64,000 bases of DNA from Neobacillus paridis (GTDB lineage: Bacteria; Bacillota; Bacilli; Bacillales; Cytobacillaceae). Shown one piece after another: positions 25,884 through 34,225 of this stretch; positions within the stretch are counted from its first letter, which is position 1, and every line of letters begins with the position of its first letter. The notes below the pieces were generated by a model. That model made no database searches. It was not told where the DNA came from and worked only from the letters and a program-made list of their open reading frames with translations. The stretch lies in assembly GCF_016765675.1 (NCBI RefSeq), contig NZ_JAESWB010000247.1, forward strand, positions 62,001 to 126,000. Direction: 5' to 3'. The position numbers and the translations under genes were made by a program.

Positions 25884-26126
25884 TTAAATTTGATTTAAAT
25901 TTGGTAAAGAAGGGTTGGCAATTTGATCCAGTTCACTGACATCAAAGTCAATATAATTATTGATATGACCGGAAGTCGCCGGGGAAAGGTCGCCAAAAGC
26001 CATATTGGTACCAATTAACTTTGTGTTTGAAGTATGAGAGTTTTGCACAATCGGTCCGAAATCAATATTTCCGTTATTATTAATGGCATTGGTTTTAATA
26101 TTAAAAATATTTATTTGAAAGGGCAT
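25884..26126 (-). CDS. GerPA/GerPF-like spore protein 2
   Basis: An 80-aa protein with the GerPA/GerPF pattern: hydrophobic INIFNIKTNAINNNGNIDFG at the start, then Ser/Asn-rich polar middle and an acidic C-terminus. GerP proteins influence coat permeability to germinants in Bacillus. Unlike a true gerP operon (six genes, gerPA-PF), only two such genes occur here, mixed with Hsp20-like genes. Confidence 0.75.
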   Translation of the reverse strand: MPFQINIFNIKTNAINNNGNIDFGPIVQNSHTSNTKLIGTNMAFGDLSPATSGHINNYIDFDVSELDQIANPSLPNLNQI

Positions 26127-26150
26127 GTTATGTTTCAGTCCTTTTATTTG

Positions 26151-26393
26151 TTATATGGGATTTGAGTAAACATTCGATGGATTAGCAACATCTCCCATAT
26201 CATTTACGTCCGGATCAATAAAGACGTTTTCCATGGCCGCATTAGGCGGAGCAAAATCACCGTATGAGGTATTTTCACCCTGTGATTTTGTAAGGGCTGA
26301 ATGAGCATTATGAAGTGCTTCTCCGATGTTGACAGACCCATTGTTGGCTACACTATTAATTTTAAAACTGAAAATGTTAATGATCGTCTGCAT
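26151..26393 (-). CDS. GerPA/GerPF-like spore protein 1 (operon head)
   Basis: An 80-aa paralogue of the next gene: INIFSFKINSVANNGSVNIGEALHN start, polar middle (TSYGDFAPPNAAMEN) and acidic tail. AAAGGATG ribosome site upstream. A SigK-like promoter candidate lies 28-56 bases before the start. First gene of the minus-strand operon GerPF-like, GerPF-like, Hsp20-like, Hsp20, NNFG. Confidence 0.75.
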   Translation of the reverse strand: MQTIINIFSFKINSVANNGSVNIGEALHNAHSALTKSQGENTSYGDFAPPNAAMENVFIDPDVNDMGDVANPSNVYSNPI

Positions 26394-26420
26394 TCTGCCA
26401 CATCCTTTTCTTTTATATCA

Positions 26421-26449
26421 CATCCTATGCAAGCAAAGGCCCATTCGTT
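26421..26449 (-). promoter_or_regulatory. Candidate SigK promoter of spore module A
   Basis: On the minus strand, AAC at about 26449-26447 is followed 17 bases later by GCATAGGATG (26430-26421), close to the SigK pattern AC-N16/17-CATANNNTA with one mismatch at the last base. Confidence 0.35.
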
Positions 26450-26565
26450 ATTAATTCTTTATTTTAGCGATATGCGGCAAAAGGCTTACAAAAGAATTTG
26501 CATTATGAATGGAATGTTTTTAACATAAAAATAACGAGTGAAATTAAAGATTGGAGAGGTATTAT

Positions 26566-27336
26566 TTGAACAAGAAGACTGCTTTGATAACAGGGGGAGC
26601 TTCTGGAATTGGAAAAAAAACAGCGATCCATCTTGCTGAAAAAGGGTATCAAATTGTTATCAATTACCGAAATAGTAAATTAGAAGCCATTTCTTTGGCG
26701 AACCATGTAAATCAATGTTATGGTACAAGCGCTATTGCTGTTCAAGGGGATGTCGCTTATCAGGAAGATTGTGAGCGAATGGTAAAAGAGACACTTTCTG
26801 TTTATGATTCCATCGATATATTAATCCATAATGCTGGTCCTTACATTCATGAGCGAAAGAAAATGACCGAATATTCCTTTGAAGAATGGAATTACTTGTT
26901 AAATGGAAATCTAACTGCTGTATTTAATTTATCAAAATTGATTATTCCGTTGATGCGTCAACAAAAATGGGGCCGAATCATTACCATGGGTTTTGATCGT
27001 GTTGAATCTTCTCCAGGATGGATGCACCGCTCTGCTTTTGCTTCTGCAAAGGCGGGACTTGCGTCACTTACAAGAACGATTGCTCTGGAGGAAGCTGGGT
27101 ATGGGATTACGGCCAATATGGTTTCTCCCGGAGATATTACAGACGATTGGAAGGAAAAATCGATTCAAGAATCAAAGAATGAAACAGCTGGAAGGAACTC
27201 TCTTCGGAGGGAGGGAACAGGGGAGGATATAGCCCGAGTTATTGGATTTTTAATTGATGAGCAATCTGATTTTATTACCGGCAGTATCATTCCGGTTACC
27301 GGCGGTTTGGATATATTGGGTAAAGCCTTAAAATAA
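26566..27336 (+). CDS. SDR-fold protein lacking the catalytic Ser/Tyr
   Basis: Short-chain dehydrogenase/reductase fold, 256 aa. The cofactor motif TGGASGIG (9-16), HNAG (88-91) and NxxxVF are intact. At the active site the usual YxxxK is FASAK (Phe158, Lys162), and the preceding Ser position reads MGFDR (no Ser). Start is the TTG at 26566 after GGAGAGG; the frame beginning at 26551 is that ribosome site itself. Overall resembles FabG/FolM-type reductases, but with these substitutions it may be catalytically altered or a binding protein. Confidence 0.85.
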   Translation: MNKKTALITGGASGIGKKTAIHLAEKGYQIVINYRNSKLEAISLANHVNQCYGTSAIAVQGDVAYQEDCERMVKETLSVYDSIDILIHNAGPYIHERKKMTEYSFEEWNYLLNGNLTAVFNLSKLIIPLMRQQKWGRIITMGFDRVESSPGWMHRSAFASAKAGLASLTRTIALEEAGYGITANMVSPGDITDDWKEKSIQESKNETAGRNSLRREGTGEDIARVIGFLIDEQSDFITGSIIPVTGGLDILGKALK

Positions 27337-27373
27337 TAGATGCTGTCTTTTTTGAACACTTGAACGAAACACG

Positions 27374-27403
27374 AAAAAAGCAATCGGATTACCGATTGCT
27401 TTT
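27374..27403. terminator. Bidirectional terminator
   Basis: AAAAGCAATCGG/CCGATTGCTTTT hairpin between the SDR gene and the converging GNAT gene. Confidence 0.85.
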
Positions 27404-27959
27404 ATGCTTCCAATAAATGAGAATTGGATTGCTGTAAGCCATTCCGCAGTAAATAGAATGTATACAAATCCTTGGGAATTTCATATAAATCGTATACGGT
27501 CTCATTCGCATTTAATTGATTATATAGCGTCTTACGGCTTTCATTCACCTGAATCACAAAGGGAAGTTTCTCAGCTGCTTTTTTCGACCGAATATTAACC
27601 TTGCGGATTCGCATATAAACTGTTTCAATTCCTAATTCATAAAATAATTCTTGAAAGAAGCTGTCTTTGGCCAGACGATTATAACCCTTGCCATGGAACG
27701 GTTTTCCCAGCCAAGTTCCCAAAAATCCTGACTGATTTTCAATATCATACAAGCTGATGGTACCAATGGGTGCTCCCCATTCATCTAAAATGGTTCGGGA
27801 GATTAATTCCCCACGTTCCTCTGCTTCAATTGTTTGTTTGGTTATAAATAAAAATTCATCATATGAAGCTGCCTTTTGGCGAACATAAGGGAAGACATCA
27901 GGATGCGTCATTAGTTCATACAATACATTGCAATCTTGCAGCTCACGTTTCTTAAGCAT
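27402..27959 (-). CDS. GNAT family N-acetyltransferase (RimJ/RimL-like)
   Basis: A 185-aa acetyltransferase of the protein-N-terminal type (RimJ/RimL-like), with the acetyl-CoA-binding segment LGKPFHGKGYNRLAK and VNIRSKKAAEKL near the C-terminus. The ATG at 27959 has a GGAGGG ribosome site. The frame stays open upstream to 28094, but that part codes through a tRNA-like element and lacks a binding site, so it is leader. Substrate unknown; some relatives modify ribosomal proteins. Confidence 0.88.
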   Translation of the reverse strand: MLKKRELQDCNVLYELMTHPDVFPYVRQKAASYDEFLFITKQTIEAEERGELISRTILDEWGAPIGTISLYDIENQSGFLGTWLGKPFHGKGYNRLAKDSFFQELFYELGIETVYMRIRKVNIRSKKAAEKLPFVIQVNESRKTLYNQLNANETVYDLYEIPKDLYTFYLLRNGLQQSNSHLLEA

Positions 27960-28012
27960 GCGAATCCCTCCAGTTAGGGCATTCCGCTCCCCCGATAGAC
28001 AGCGGCCACCCT

Positions 28013-28047
28013 CGAAATTTTTTATAAAAGTAACGTAAAAAATTTCG
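28013..28047 (-). other. Strong hairpin in the GNAT leader
   Basis: A perfect 12-base inverted repeat (CGAAATTTTTTA and its complement) with an 11-base loop. The upper arm overlaps the 3' acceptor-like bases of the adjoining tRNA-like element. Confidence 0.6.
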
Positions 28048-28108
28048 GGGTGGGAATCGAACCCACTAGAACCAGTAAACTGGTGGCGCACCATTTGCCT
28101 TCCCTATT
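28043..28108 (-). pseudogene. tRNA-like element (degenerate tRNA)
   Basis: Read on the minus strand: a D-arm-like GGC-AAATGGTGC-GCC (28099-28085), an ACCAG/CTGGT stem with only a 4-base TTTA loop where a 7-base anticodon loop should be (28084-28071), and a perfect T-arm GTGGG-TTCGATT-CCCAC (28066-28050), followed by CCCGAAA. The 5' acceptor strand matches poorly. It has tRNA order and a canonical T-loop but no usable anticodon, so it is a tRNA relic or a tRNA-mimicking leader of the GNAT gene. Confidence 0.5.
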
Positions 28109-28437
28109 TCATTTTTTGTTATACCAATATAAGTTTGTAAAACCCCCAAATGGTGTTAGAAAAGTTTTATCTAGAGTATAATACATGAAAAAAAGCAAAA
28201 AGAAAATAGATTTTTTTGGCGAATTACCGAAAAAAATTATTCCATATTTCTACAGATTTCTACACCTCGGTATAAATGAATTTCTGTAAATACCTTTCTA
28301 AATCATAAAATAGTATTTTTTCCATTTTATCAGCATCTGTGCCTTAATAAAAGCAGAAATTTAGATGAAACATTCAGCAAGCTAATACGTAAATAATAGG
28401 GTAAGGAATTATTAAAATCCCAATGGGGGGAATTCAG
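28109..28437. other. A/T-rich intergenic region
   Basis: About 330 bases without a confident gene. A TATAAT box at 28176 lies just before a 34-codon plus-strand frame (28184-28288, MKKSKKKIDFFGELPKK start, Lys-rich then aromatic), but no ribosome binding site precedes it, so I do not call it a gene. No other structure was recognised. Confidence 0.5.
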
Positions 28438-28761
28438 ATGGCGAACAGTGATGAAAGAATGCTTGCGGCACTCATGTATGTTCTAAGTTTTTTTGCACCA
28501 ATTCTTGGTCCGCTAATCATTTGGTTAATTAAGCGGGAGGAGTCGTCGTTTATTGATTACCACGGAAAAGAATATTTTAACTTTTTTATTTCCTACACTG
28601 TTTATTGTTTTATTAGCGGTATATTGGTCATTATCTTGATTGGTTTTGTAGCACTGGCGGTGCTGGGAATAATGGCCTTTGTCTTTACGATCATTGCAGC
28701 AATCAAAGCATATGAGGGATATGAATATCGTTTCCCGTTGATTTTCAGGTTAATAAAATAA
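28438..28761 (+). CDS. DUF4870 domain membrane protein
   Basis: A 107-aa protein with three hydrophobic helices. It opens with the family pattern DERMLAALMYVLSFFAPILGPLI, followed by FIDYHGKEYFNFFIS and the conserved C-terminal AIKAYEGYEYRFP. This is the DUF4870/Tic20-like layout. ATG 28438 follows a GGGGGG ribosome site; earlier in-frame starts overlap that site. Function unknown; integral membrane. Confidence 0.88.
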   Translation: MANSDERMLAALMYVLSFFAPILGPLIIWLIKREESSFIDYHGKEYFNFFISYTVYCFISGILVIILIGFVALAVLGIMAFVFTIIAAIKAYEGYEYRFPLIFRLIK

Positions 28762-28770
28762 TTCGTTCTT

Positions 28771-28802
28771 AAAGAAGAGGTCTCTAAATGACTCTTCTTT
28801 TT
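28771..28802 (+). terminator. Terminator after DUF4870 gene
   Basis: AAAGAAGAG/CTCTTCTTT stem and T5. Confidence 0.8.
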
Positions 28803-28882
28803 CTACGGAAATTCTTCTATCATTTTTTATTGCTGTTTTAAATAAACTAGTAATAGAGGATTTGACAAGGAGTTTTTTCCGT

Positions 28883-29674
28883 ATGAAAATAAACGACTAT
28901 TACCAAGATGTTGCCCAGTTGAACTTAAATGGCAGTATTGCCGCATTATTACCGAATGTGTTTTTGATCGCTTTCAATTTGGCATTATTTCATAATCATA
29001 AAATTTTTATCTTAGCGGTTCCTTTTTTTCTTTACAGCTTTTTTTGCTTTCAACTCTATCTTTTTCGCAAACAACAGGCACTACGTATTAATAGAAACAT
29101 GACTGAATTAAGACTTGAAAGAAAAAACAATTCGTTGCTGTCAGCTAGATATTTGTTGGTACTATATTCTAATTCCCAAAATTCCAGGGTCTTATTCTAC
29201 TATCCGGATGGACATTTGGCAGGAAGTATCAAGCGATACCGTTCGACAGGTCTGCGCCCGATTCGCTTTTCAAAAATATATGTCCTCTATGATGAAGATC
29301 ATGGGGCAATTGCCTGCTACCGGGTCAAAGGGAAAAAAACGATGAAAATTGAAGTATACGATAAAGATAAAAGCTATTTAGGCTGCTTGCTGAAAACTAA
29401 GCAAAATTGGTGGAATAATAGAGAGGAATTATTTAATGGGGAAGGAAAATATTTTGGCGAGGTAGCGGGTTCCAAGCTATTTATGGACGAAAAAATAATT
29501 GATTCGAACGACAGGCAAGTTAGTCGGTTGCGCAGAGGCTGGATGCCCGTTGAATGGAGCCCGATATTTCCGGAACCGAATACACCTGTTCTTTCATTCA
29601 GCGGGAATCAATCTGCCCAAGAGAAACTTCTTGGAATGACGATATTAATTAATGAGTATTTCCTTGAGCGCTAG
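28883..29674 (+). CDS. Hypothetical protein, possibly tubby-C/LURP-one-like
   Basis: A 263-aa protein with two hydrophobic helices near residues 20-65 followed by a beta-rich domain containing repeated short strand-turn patterns (YYPDGHLAGSIKRY, YDKDKSYLGCLLKT, NGEGKYFGEVAGSK). That pattern resembles membrane-linked tubby-like (LURP-one) domains, which is a guess from layout. ATG 28883 has an AAGGAG site; the TTG at 28862 does not. No functional clue from neighbours. Confidence 0.65.
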   Translation: MKINDYYQDVAQLNLNGSIAALLPNVFLIAFNLALFHNHKIFILAVPFFLYSFFCFQLYLFRKQQALRINRNMTELRLERKNNSLLSARYLLVLYSNSQNSRVLFYYPDGHLAGSIKRYRSTGLRPIRFSKIYVLYDEDHGAIACYRVKGKKTMKIEVYDKDKSYLGCLLKTKQNWWNNREELFNGEGKYFGEVAGSKLFMDEKIIDSNDRQVSRLRRGWMPVEWSPIFPEPNTPVLSFSGNQSAQEKLLGMTILINEYFLER

Positions 29675-29738
29675 AAGTTCCCCTGAACAATATTGTTTGA
29701 TATGATAATGGTATTATTTTGTTGCGGGGGTTTTATAA

Positions 29739-30713
29739 GTGGAAATAAATGTGATTAAAGGCCATGGTTCTGGCAATGATTTTTTATTAATTGATGAAAT
29801 GACGAATGATTACACCTTTACGGAAGCGGAAAGGGCAGAACTTGCCAGGCTATTATGCAATAGAGAAACGGAATTAGGTGCAGATGGAATTCTATTTGTG
29901 TTAAAGAGTGACCGGGCTGATGGAAGAATGCGCATTTTTAATGCTGATGGCTCGGAGGCTTCGATGTGCGGGAATGGACTGCGGCTGGTGGCACGTTACC
30001 TTTGTGAATTGCTGGGAAAAAATGAAGCGGTTGTGGAGACAATGAAGGCCGACTTAAAAGTAAGAAAGCAGGCGGAGATTTTTCCCGAGGTCCATACTTA
30101 CCAAGTGGAAATTTCACCAGTGTTATTTAGCCTAAATGCACTGCCGCTGCAGTTAAATAAACCAACCTTATTCAATGAGAAAATTCCTCAGTTGTCAGAA
30201 AAATTAAGATTTACTGCTTTAGCAGTCCCCAATCCCCATTTAATCGCGATCGTTGATGTAGAGACACTGCAAACGGATATTCAACAACAGCTTAGCGAAA
30301 AGGTTAATGGCCCCAATGAACTATTTCCGGATGGTGTTAATGTCAGCTTTGTCAAGCCGCTTGGAGCGGGGGCCATTTATGTAAGAACGTTTGAACGAGG
30401 AGTCGGTTTCACGAATGCTTGCGGAACAGCAATGTCTGCTTCATCTTTAGTTACCTGCATGCAGGGATTAAATGAATATGAATCTTTAATCGACGTTTAT
30501 AATAATGGCGGTAAGGTCCAATGTGTTGTCCATCAAATCGGTCAAGAGTATCAAATTGATTTAATTGGCAATGCCACCTATCTTTACAAAGCGTCGGTAA
30601 CCACCGATTTATCCGCAGGCTCCTTTGTTGTTACAGATAAAAATTATTTCGCGGAGCAGTCTGTCTATGAAAGGCTTCAGGCAGAAGTACAGCAATTTTT
30701 AACGATAAAGTGA
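29739..30713 (+). CDS. dapF: Diaminopimelate epimerase
   Basis: Converts LL- to meso-diaminopimelate for lysine and peptidoglycan synthesis. Both catalytic thiols are present: MCGNG (Cys about 77) and ACGTAM (Cys about 230). GTG start at 29739 after GCGGGGGT. At 324 aa it is longer than the usual ~280 aa; extra residues lie mostly at the C-terminus (after NATYLYKAS), which may be lineage-specific. It stands alone between two terminators. Confidence 0.92.
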   Translation: MEINVIKGHGSGNDFLLIDEMTNDYTFTEAERAELARLLCNRETELGADGILFVLKSDRADGRMRIFNADGSEASMCGNGLRLVARYLCELLGKNEAVVETMKADLKVRKQAEIFPEVHTYQVEISPVLFSLNALPLQLNKPTLFNEKIPQLSEKLRFTALAVPNPHLIAIVDVETLQTDIQQQLSEKVNGPNELFPDGVNVSFVKPLGAGAIYVRTFERGVGFTNACGTAMSASSLVTCMQGLNEYESLIDVYNNGGKVQCVVHQIGQEYQIDLIGNATYLYKASVTTDLSAGSFVVTDKNYFAEQSVYERLQAEVQQFLTIK

Positions 30714-30762
30714 AACTTCCATCAGTGGCGGTCTTACTGCTTGTTAAGGCGAAATAAAAATG

Positions 30763-30792
30763 AAAGGATAAGGGGATGCTTATCCTTTTTTT
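30763..30792. terminator. Terminator between dapF and ligD
   Basis: AAAGGATAAG/CTTATCCTTT hairpin with T7 on plus; overlaps the ligD stop codon. Confidence 0.85.
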
Positions 30793-32624
30793 GTGGCCCT
30801 TTGTTTTAACACTTCCAGGATCGGGGCAAAGGGCTGAATTTCTTTGGCTTTGAAATAATTTTTGAAAGGGTCTCCCAGTTTTTTTAGGCGGATTAAGGCA
30901 TTCTCCATTGTAAAAACGTTTGGATCAAGCTGCTCATTCACTTCCTCCCAAAACAATGGGGTGGCAGCCCCGCCATGTTCATTGCCTCGTAAAGAATAGG
31001 GTGCAATGATCGTTTTTCCTTCTCCGTGTTGCACATAGTCGACATAAAGCCTGCCGCCGCGCTGTTTTTTCATTCTTTCAATCGTAAAAGAATCTGAATC
31101 TTTCGAAACTAAATATTCAGCGATAAAGCGGGTAAACAGCCTTGTGTCAGCAAACGTAAATTTACCTTCCGGCAGCGGCAGATATATCTGCAGCCCCTTG
31201 TTTCCGGAAGTTTTAATAAAGCTGATTAAATGAAACTGATCCAGGACTTCTTTAATTAATACCGCTGCTTTGACCGCCATAGGGAAATCTTCCTTTGAAG
31301 GAGGATCCAAATCGAAAACAATTTCACTCGGTCCCCGGCTGTAGATGGTGTGAAACGAGACATGAAATTCGATTGCCAGTTGGTTTCCCAGCCAAATGAG
31401 CGTTTTCAGGTTATTGCACAAGATATACTTAATTTCATCTACCTTATGGGTTTCAACAAAATCGGGTGCATAATCGGGACAGTTTTTTTGATAAAAGGCT
31501 TCACCGAACATGCCGTGGGGAAAGCGAATCACTGTCAATAAGCGATTTGTTAGAAACGGCAGCATATAAGGGGAGACTGCCCGCAAATAAAGGATATAAT
31601 CTGCTTTTTGAATGGTAAGCTTGTCCCAGAGTGGCTTGTCTGGATGAGTAATTTCTAAATCCTCAGGTAAATTTTTTTGCCTAAAAATAAATTTTTCGTA
31701 TGTGCAATTCTTAGGTTCGAGATCAAATCGAAAACGGTCAAAATGCGGCTCACGCAGTTGAAAATCATAAAGCTCTAAATATTTTATTTCAAGGCAGATG
31801 GCGGGCTCAACATAAATAAATTGTTGATCTTCGCTGGTCGTATTTTGTTTGATAATCTGTTCCAGTGCCTGTTTCTCCTCCGGCTTAAAACCGAACAGCA
31901 CCTGACCAATCTCGTGAATTTGCTTGCCTTTGTATACCGATACGAAAAAATAACCATTTGTTTTATCATAGGAAGTAACAAAGCAGCTGACGTATTTCCA
32001 ATTTTTATACTTTAACCATTGTAATGAACGTTTACCCTCCTCCCATGGGCTCTGGTCATTTTTGGCAACGATCCCCTCGCTGTCGAATAAAACAACTTTC
32101 TCCCATAATTCCTGAAAATGATCATAAGCGGTTACCAGCTGAAGCAGCTGGTCATTGGCAGGATCAGGATTTAAATCAAACTCCAGCAATTTAAATAAAT
32201 GCAACAGTTCTTGTTTTCTTTCCTTAAAAGAGAGAGAGTATAGTGGTTTCCCTGACAATTTCAGAAGATCAAAAACCATCAGGCGGCAAGGGGCATTTTT
32301 GGCTTGCTCCACCATTTTTTTAACAGATTTAAGCCGTCCACGCAGTTGAATCGCCGAAAAATTGGCTTTAAAAGGATTCTCTAGTGAAACCAGTTCCCCA
32401 TCGAGCTGCAGGGGTAAAAATGGTTTAAATGCTGCTTCCTTTTTTAATAAAAACTGCTTGATTTCTGGAAACTGCGGCAATAATGTTTTTCCATTTCGAC
32501 TGGTTAATTCAATCCCGTTTGCATCCCAGTCTAATATAGCCCGAAAACCATCATATTTTACTTCATATACCCAGCCGGGACGGACTGGCTGCTCGAAAGT
32601 AAGGGTAGGAAGCATAGGTTTCAT
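30780..32624 (-). CDS. ligD: ATP-dependent DNA ligase D (ligase-polymerase)
   Basis: Bacterial NHEJ enzyme (614 aa). The N-terminal ligase domain carries the nucleotidyl-lysine in VKYDGFR (Lys23) and an OB-fold region; the C-terminal half is the LigD primase/polymerase domain beginning at THPDKPLWD with the metal motif FDLDPP. There is no 3'-phosphoesterase domain; this two-domain order is typical of Bacillus LigD. ATG has AAGGGGAAATG upstream. Divergent from ku with a 126-base shared promoter region. Bacillus LigD/Ku protect spores from double-strand breaks. Confidence 0.95.
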   Translation of the reverse strand: MKPMLPTLTFEQPVRPGWVYEVKYDGFRAILDWDANGIELTSRNGKTLLPQFPEIKQFLLKKEAAFKPFLPLQLDGELVSLENPFKANFSAIQLRGRLKSVKKMVEQAKNAPCRLMVFDLLKLSGKPLYSLSFKERKQELLHLFKLLEFDLNPDPANDQLLQLVTAYDHFQELWEKVVLFDSEGIVAKNDQSPWEEGKRSLQWLKYKNWKYVSCFVTSYDKTNGYFFVSVYKGKQIHEIGQVLFGFKPEEKQALEQIIKQNTTSEDQQFIYVEPAICLEIKYLELYDFQLREPHFDRFRFDLEPKNCTYEKFIFRQKNLPEDLEITHPDKPLWDKLTIQKADYILYLRAVSPYMLPFLTNRLLTVIRFPHGMFGEAFYQKNCPDYAPDFVETHKVDEIKYILCNNLKTLIWLGNQLAIEFHVSFHTIYSRGPSEIVFDLDPPSKEDFPMAVKAAVLIKEVLDQFHLISFIKTSGNKGLQIYLPLPEGKFTFADTRLFTRFIAEYLVSKDSDSFTIERMKKQRGGRLYVDYVQHGEGKTIIAPYSLRGNEHGGAATPLFWEEVNEQLDPNVFTMENALIRLKKLGDPFKNYFKAKEIQPFAPILEVLKQRATKKG

Positions 32625-32750
32625 AAAAGCATTTCCCCTTTTTCCTTACTTTGTGTTAAACGGCCAAACTTCATTCTTTACCAGAAGTTTTTATGTATTC
32701 GCGGCCTTTAGAATCACACACTAAAATTAAAAAGAATGGAGAAAGATGAG

Positions 32751-33584
32751 ATGCACACAATGTGGAAAGGCAGCATCAGCTTTGGACTCGTCAATATTCC
32801 CATTAAGCTGCATGCAGCAACAGAGGACAAGGATATAAAATTGAGAACCCTGCATAATAAATGCCATGCCCCAATTAAATATGAAAAAGTTTGTTCAGTT
32901 TGCGAAGAGGAAGTAAAACCGGAGAATATTGTCAAGGCTTACGAATATACAAAAGGAAAATTCGTCCTTCTTGATCAGGAAGAACTGGAAAAGTTAGCAA
33001 AGGAAAATGAAGATAAAGCGGTTGAAATTATAGATTTTGTCAAAATGGAAGAAATCGACCCGATCTACTTCAATCACAGTTATTATATGTCACCCAATGA
33101 TGGCGGCAGCAAGGCTTATTCCTTACTGCGCAAAGCTTTGGAGGAAACACAAAAAGTTGGTCTCGCTAAAATCATGATCCGCTCCAAGGAACAGTTAGCA
33201 GTAATACGGGTATATGATAATACCTTGATAATGGAAACGATCCATTATCCGGATGAGGTCCGAAAAACAGGTGATGTTCCCAATGTTCCAACGGATGATA
33301 AGGTAACGAAGAAAGAACTGGAAACAGCTATTTTGTTGATCGACCAGTTAACAACAGAATTTCAGCCGGAGAAATATACCGATGAATACCGGACAGCACT
33401 ATTGGAATTAATCGAATCAAAACGCCAAGGTAAAGAAACGGTTACGGCGGAAGCGAAGGAACCGGCTGCTTCCAATGTGACGGATTTAATGGCAGCATTG
33501 CAAGCATCGATTGACCGGACGAAACCAAAGAAGGCTGCAGCAACAAAGAAAAAAACTACTGTTAAAGTCAAGAAAGAAGCATAG
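32751..33584 (+). CDS. ku: Ku-like DNA end-binding protein
   Basis: Homodimeric Ku that binds double-strand ends and recruits LigD. The protein (277 aa) starts MHTMWKGSISFGLVNIP, the hallmark of the family, with the Ku ring segment KYEKVCSVCEEEV containing a CxxC, and a Lys/Ala-rich C-terminal tail (TKPKKAAATKKK) for DNA contacts. The ATG at 32751 after GGAGAAAGATGAG is preferred to 32736. Head-to-head with ligD. Confidence 0.95.
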   Translation: MHTMWKGSISFGLVNIPIKLHAATEDKDIKLRTLHNKCHAPIKYEKVCSVCEEEVKPENIVKAYEYTKGKFVLLDQEELEKLAKENEDKAVEIIDFVKMEEIDPIYFNHSYYMSPNDGGSKAYSLLRKALEETQKVGLAKIMIRSKEQLAVIRVYDNTLIMETIHYPDEVRKTGDVPNVPTDDKVTKKELETAILLIDQLTTEFQPEKYTDEYRTALLELIESKRQGKETVTAEAKEPAASNVTDLMAALQASIDRTKPKKAAATKKKTTVKVKKEA

Positions 33585-33620
33585 GTTCTAAAGAATTTAC
33601 AAATCTTAGAAACTAATCTA

Positions 33621-33647
33621 TAGCAGGGAAGTTCCCTGCTATTTTTT
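33621..33647 (+). terminator. Terminator after ku
   Basis: AGCAGGGAA/TTCCCTGCT stem then T6. Confidence 0.9.
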
Positions 33648-33718
33648 AGCTAAAAGAAAAGGATAAATTCAACTACGCTTCATGAACCATCCTTATGGGC
33701 TCACCAGTCGGGGAGTTT

Positions 33719-34003
33719 TTATTTATTAATATTCTCCTTGCAGTATTGAAGAACTTCCTCTTCTTCGTCATCTTCTAGGGCAAAGTCGAATACCTTTTCA
33801 CTTTCCTTTTCATAAAAATGATAATTGGATATTTTTGCTTCATGGTTGTCAACGGCCAATAGGACGCGTAAACCAACCCCTTTTTCCGAATAAAGTTCAT
33901 CGTCTTCATCTATGTCAAGATCCAAAAAAAATTCATAACGGTCACCTGAAAGCAGACCGAAAGGATCTTCTAATTTTTCTACTGTATGTCCAATGATCTC
34001 CAT
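33719..34003 (-). CDS. DUF6509-type small acidic protein
   Basis: A 94-aa strongly acidic protein starting MEIIGHTVEKLEDPFGLLSGDRYEF, with DLDIDEDDELYSE and a poly-acidic DDEEEE stretch near the end. I match it from memory to a Bacillaceae family of unknown function (DUF6509). AAAAGGAGGATCC is a strong ribosome site 3-8 bases before the ATG. Cytoplasmic. Confidence 0.75.
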   Translation of the reverse strand: MEIIGHTVEKLEDPFGLLSGDRYEFFLDLDIDEDDELYSEKGVGLRVLLAVDNHEAKISNYHFYEKESEKVFDFALEDDEEEEVLQYCKENINK

Positions 34004-34080
34004 ATGGATCCTCCTTTTGCATTATTTTAATGTTGTTCTTTGATATTATACATTTTTACCGGCTAAAGCAAAATAAACGT

Positions 34081-34104
34081 AAAAACGCCAGAATTCTCTG
34101 GCGT
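34081..34104 (-). terminator. Terminator of the tRNA-Gly/tRNA-Ser unit
   Basis: ACGCCAGA/TCTGGCGT stem, 4-base loop, T5 on minus. Confidence 0.85.
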
Positions 34105-34122
34105 AGATTGTTTATGTATCGA

Positions 34123-34214
34123 TGGCGGAGAAGGTGAGATTCGAACTCACGCGACGGTTACCCGCCCTAACGCATTTCGAGTGCGCCCCCTTATAACCAC
34201 TTGGGTACTTCTCC
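34123..34214 (-). tRNA. tRNA-Ser (CGA)
   Basis: Complete tRNA with a long variable arm. Acceptor GGAGAAG pairs with CTTCTCC, discriminator G, encoded CCA. The anticodon loop CTCGAAA gives anticodon CGA (reads UCG). The T-arm GTGAG-TTCGAAT-CTCAC is perfect. Transcribed after tRNA-Gly with 11 bases between them. Confidence 0.95.
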
Positions 34215-34225
34215 AAAGGATAAAA

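Noticed and set aside
27985-28012. T-box-like AGGGTGGCCGC sequence in the GNAT leader
   Set aside because: It lacks the NACCGCG continuation and any specifier stem I, so I do not call it a T-box.
27960-28094. N-terminal extension of the GNAT gene
   Set aside because: The extension reads through a tRNA-like T-arm and has no ribosome site, whereas GGAGGG precedes the ATG at 27959.
28184-28288. 34-codon frame in the 28.1-28.4 kb gap
   Set aside because: No ribosome binding site; a TATAAT box directly abuts the ATG, which would give a leaderless start that is unusual here.
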